Below, in pieces: positions 5,635 through 6,572 of a stretch of DNA of 6,572 nucleotides. This DNA comes from Gammaproteobacteria bacterium (lineage in GTDB: Bacteria > Pseudomonadota > Gammaproteobacteria > Chromatiales > Chromatiaceae): NCBI GenBank assembly GCA_019136395.1, contig JAGVUH010000573.1, forward strand, positions 1 through 6,572. Reading direction: 5' to 3'. A program made the translations under genes and the position numbers. The notes beneath the pieces were generated by a model. That model searched no databases. It was not told the DNA's origin and saw only the letters and a list, made by a program, of their open reading frames with translations. The first letter of the stretch is position 1; each line of letters starts with the position of its first letter.

Positions 5635-5967
5635 TTACGTTGAGTCAAGTGCGCTGGAACGGTCCAGGCCCGTTTCTTCGCCGGCAAGGGGGGTGACGGC
5701 CAGTTCATAACAGGTACTGCGTCCCCCCGCCTCGGATTTACGCAGCACCCCGCGGGCCACCAGGTCGCTGATATCGCGCAGCGCCGTATCCGGTGAGCAC
5801 TTGGCGATCCTGGCCCACCGGCCGGTGGTGAGATTGCCATCAAAGCCGTCGAGCAAGCGATTGAGCAACTTCACCTGACGGTCATTCATCGGCAAGGGTG
5901 CCCACCGTTGCCAGCAGCGTGCCTTGGTCACCACGGCATCAACCCGACTAGGAACCACGCCAGCCAC
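5635..5967 (-). pseudogene. Detached C-terminal winged-helix part of the Fic protein
   Basis: This minus-strand reading, ending at TAA 5635-5637, encodes VVTKARCWQRWAPLPMNDR followed by a helix-turn-helix region (TTGRWARIAKCSPDTALRD, then LVARGVL and GGRSTCYEL). It matches the C-terminal portion that normally follows the catalytic domain in Fic proteins of the DUF4172-Fic-winged-helix type. There the segment is continuous with a WLAWFL-like stretch. Here it lies in a different frame and overlaps the end of the catalytic reading at 5928-5967. GTG 5967 is not a convincing start. An ATG at 5889 could in principle start an 84-residue product, but no good ribosome binding site is evident. I interpret it as the frameshifted tail of a single broken gene rather than a separate gene. 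Confidence 0.7.
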
Positions 5968-6572
5968 GGGGTGACCTCCAGGGAGCCCTTCTGGGTTTGC
6001 TCCAGCAGGTCATAGTAGTCCTTGCGCTCCCGCAGAATTTGCGCCGACAGGCTGTAAAAGCGCTGGGGGCTGCCATCGGCGCGCGCCAGCAGCAGGTCGG
6101 CGATCGCCCGGGCGAGACGGCCGTTGCCGTCGTCAAAAGGGTGGAGGGTGATGAACCACAGATGGCCCAGCCCCGCCCGCAGGAGGGCCGGTTCCCGGGC
6201 GGGGGCATTCACCCAGGCCAGAAAACGCGCCATCTCATCGTCCAGGCAAGTTGCGGGTGGTGCTTCAAAATGCACCCGCCGCCTGCCGATCGGTCCGGAC
6301 ACTACCTGCATCGGACCTAGGGCATCGTCACGCCAGTCTCCGACCCTGATCCGGCTGAGGCCCGAGTAGCCGGTCGGAAAGAGGGCCGCGTGCCAACTCA
6401 TTAACCGCTCCCGCGTGAGGGGGGCCTGACAGTTGCCGGTGGCATCGAGCACCATCTCCACCACGCCCTCGGCCTGGCGGTCCAGGGGGGCAAGACCCCC
6501 GATCTCCACGCCCAGACGGCGCGCGAGCGACGAGCGCACCGAGGCGACATTGAGATGCTCGCCCTCGATCTC
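5928..6572 (-). CDS. Fic-family protein, catalytic part (5' end outside window, frameshifted 3' end)
   Basis: Fic proteins usually transfer AMP from ATP to a hydroxyl side chain of a target protein; the target here is unknown. The minus strand is open from the right edge to TGA 5928-5930, 214 residues. It contains RSSLARRLG, LMSWHAALFPTGYSG, QVVSGPIGRRRVHFEAP and the core motif HPFDDGNGR at 6117-6143, which fits the active HxFx(D/E)GNGR pattern. E-I-E-G at the very edge (6561-6572) fits the end of the autoinhibitory (S/T)xxxEG helix motif; the Ser/Thr would lie outside. The expected N-terminal DUF4172-like region is also outside the window. After WLAWFL the frame reads VGLMPW and stops, while the normal continuation is in another frame. 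No toxin-antitoxin partner is visible within the window. The family is secure; an intact product is unlikely. Confidence 0.85.
   Translation of the reverse strand, partial: EIEGEHLNVASVRSSLARRLGVEIGGLAPLDRQAEGVVEMVLDATGNCQAPLTRERLMSWHAALFPTGYSGLSRIRVGDWRDDALGPMQVVSGPIGRRRVHFEAPPATCLDDEMARFLAWVNAPAREPALLRAGLGHLWFITLHPFDDGNGRLARAIADLLLARADGSPQRFYSLSAQILRERKDYYDLLEQTQKGSLEVTPWLAWFLVGLMPW

Noticed and set aside
5364..5843. 159-residue minus-strand frame through the palindromes
   Set aside because: Its composition follows the repeats and the shadow of the Fic C-terminal region; no recognisable family.
5940..5967. Programmed -1 frameshifting in the Fic gene
   Set aside because: No X-XXY-YYZ slippery heptamer is present near the junction (TGGTTCCTAGTCGGG on the coding strand), and residues normally present between the two parts are missing. 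A deletion is the simpler explanation.
5928..6572. Fic toxin-antitoxin module
   Set aside because: No FicA/Phd-like partner gene is visible, and the visible E-I-E-G end of the inhibitory motif suggests built-in autoinhibition. The upstream neighbour is outside the window, so this cannot be fully excluded.

Overview
The window looks like chromosomal DNA from a GC-rich proteobacterium, most likely a gammaproteobacterium. The main support is an sdhCDAB operon whose SdhA and SdhB residues fall at, or within a few positions of, the E. coli Sdh numbering, and a YciA-type thioesterase very close to the enterobacterial family. A Chromatiales-like host would fit the GC content and gene types, but this is a guess.

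Layout from left to right. (1) 1-316, minus strand: 5' part of an acyl-CoA thioesterase gene (yciA), cut by the window edge. (2) 317-436: a short divergent spacer. (3) 437-1921, plus strand: an AmpG-type MFS permease gene. Its family homology stops abruptly after residue 458, and the last 36 residues are encoded by a REP-like hairpin plus G-rich tandem repeats, so the normal C-terminal membrane segments are missing. (4) 1922-2071: leader region of the sdh operon, with competing GGGG/CCCC hairpins and a T6 run. (5) 2072-5367: sdhC, sdhD, sdhA and sdhB, complete and apparently functional. They encode a membrane-bound, heme b-containing succinate:quinone oxidoreductase (respiratory complex II and TCA-cycle enzyme). 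sdhC and sdhD overlap by 4 nt, sdhD-sdhA are separated by 113 nt, and sdhA-sdhB by 22 nt. (6) 5368-5634: an intergenic region packed with palindromes, ending in a G-quadruplex motif. (7) 5635-6572, minus strand: a Fic-family AMP-transferase gene, cut by the right edge and apparently broken by a frameshift that separates the catalytic domain from its C-terminal winged-helix domain.

The core of the window is ordinary: SdhA (FAD, succinate site) and SdhB (three Fe-S clusters) form the soluble catalytic arm, and SdhC/SdhD anchor it in the membrane and help form the quinone and heme sites. The unusual parts are at the flanks: two genes that look damaged (ampG and fic), each next to dense G-rich palindromic repeats. 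I found no clear evidence for a new defence, mobile or RNA-guided system. The most interesting signals are the repeat-associated truncation of ampG, the split Fic gene and the sdh leader structure.
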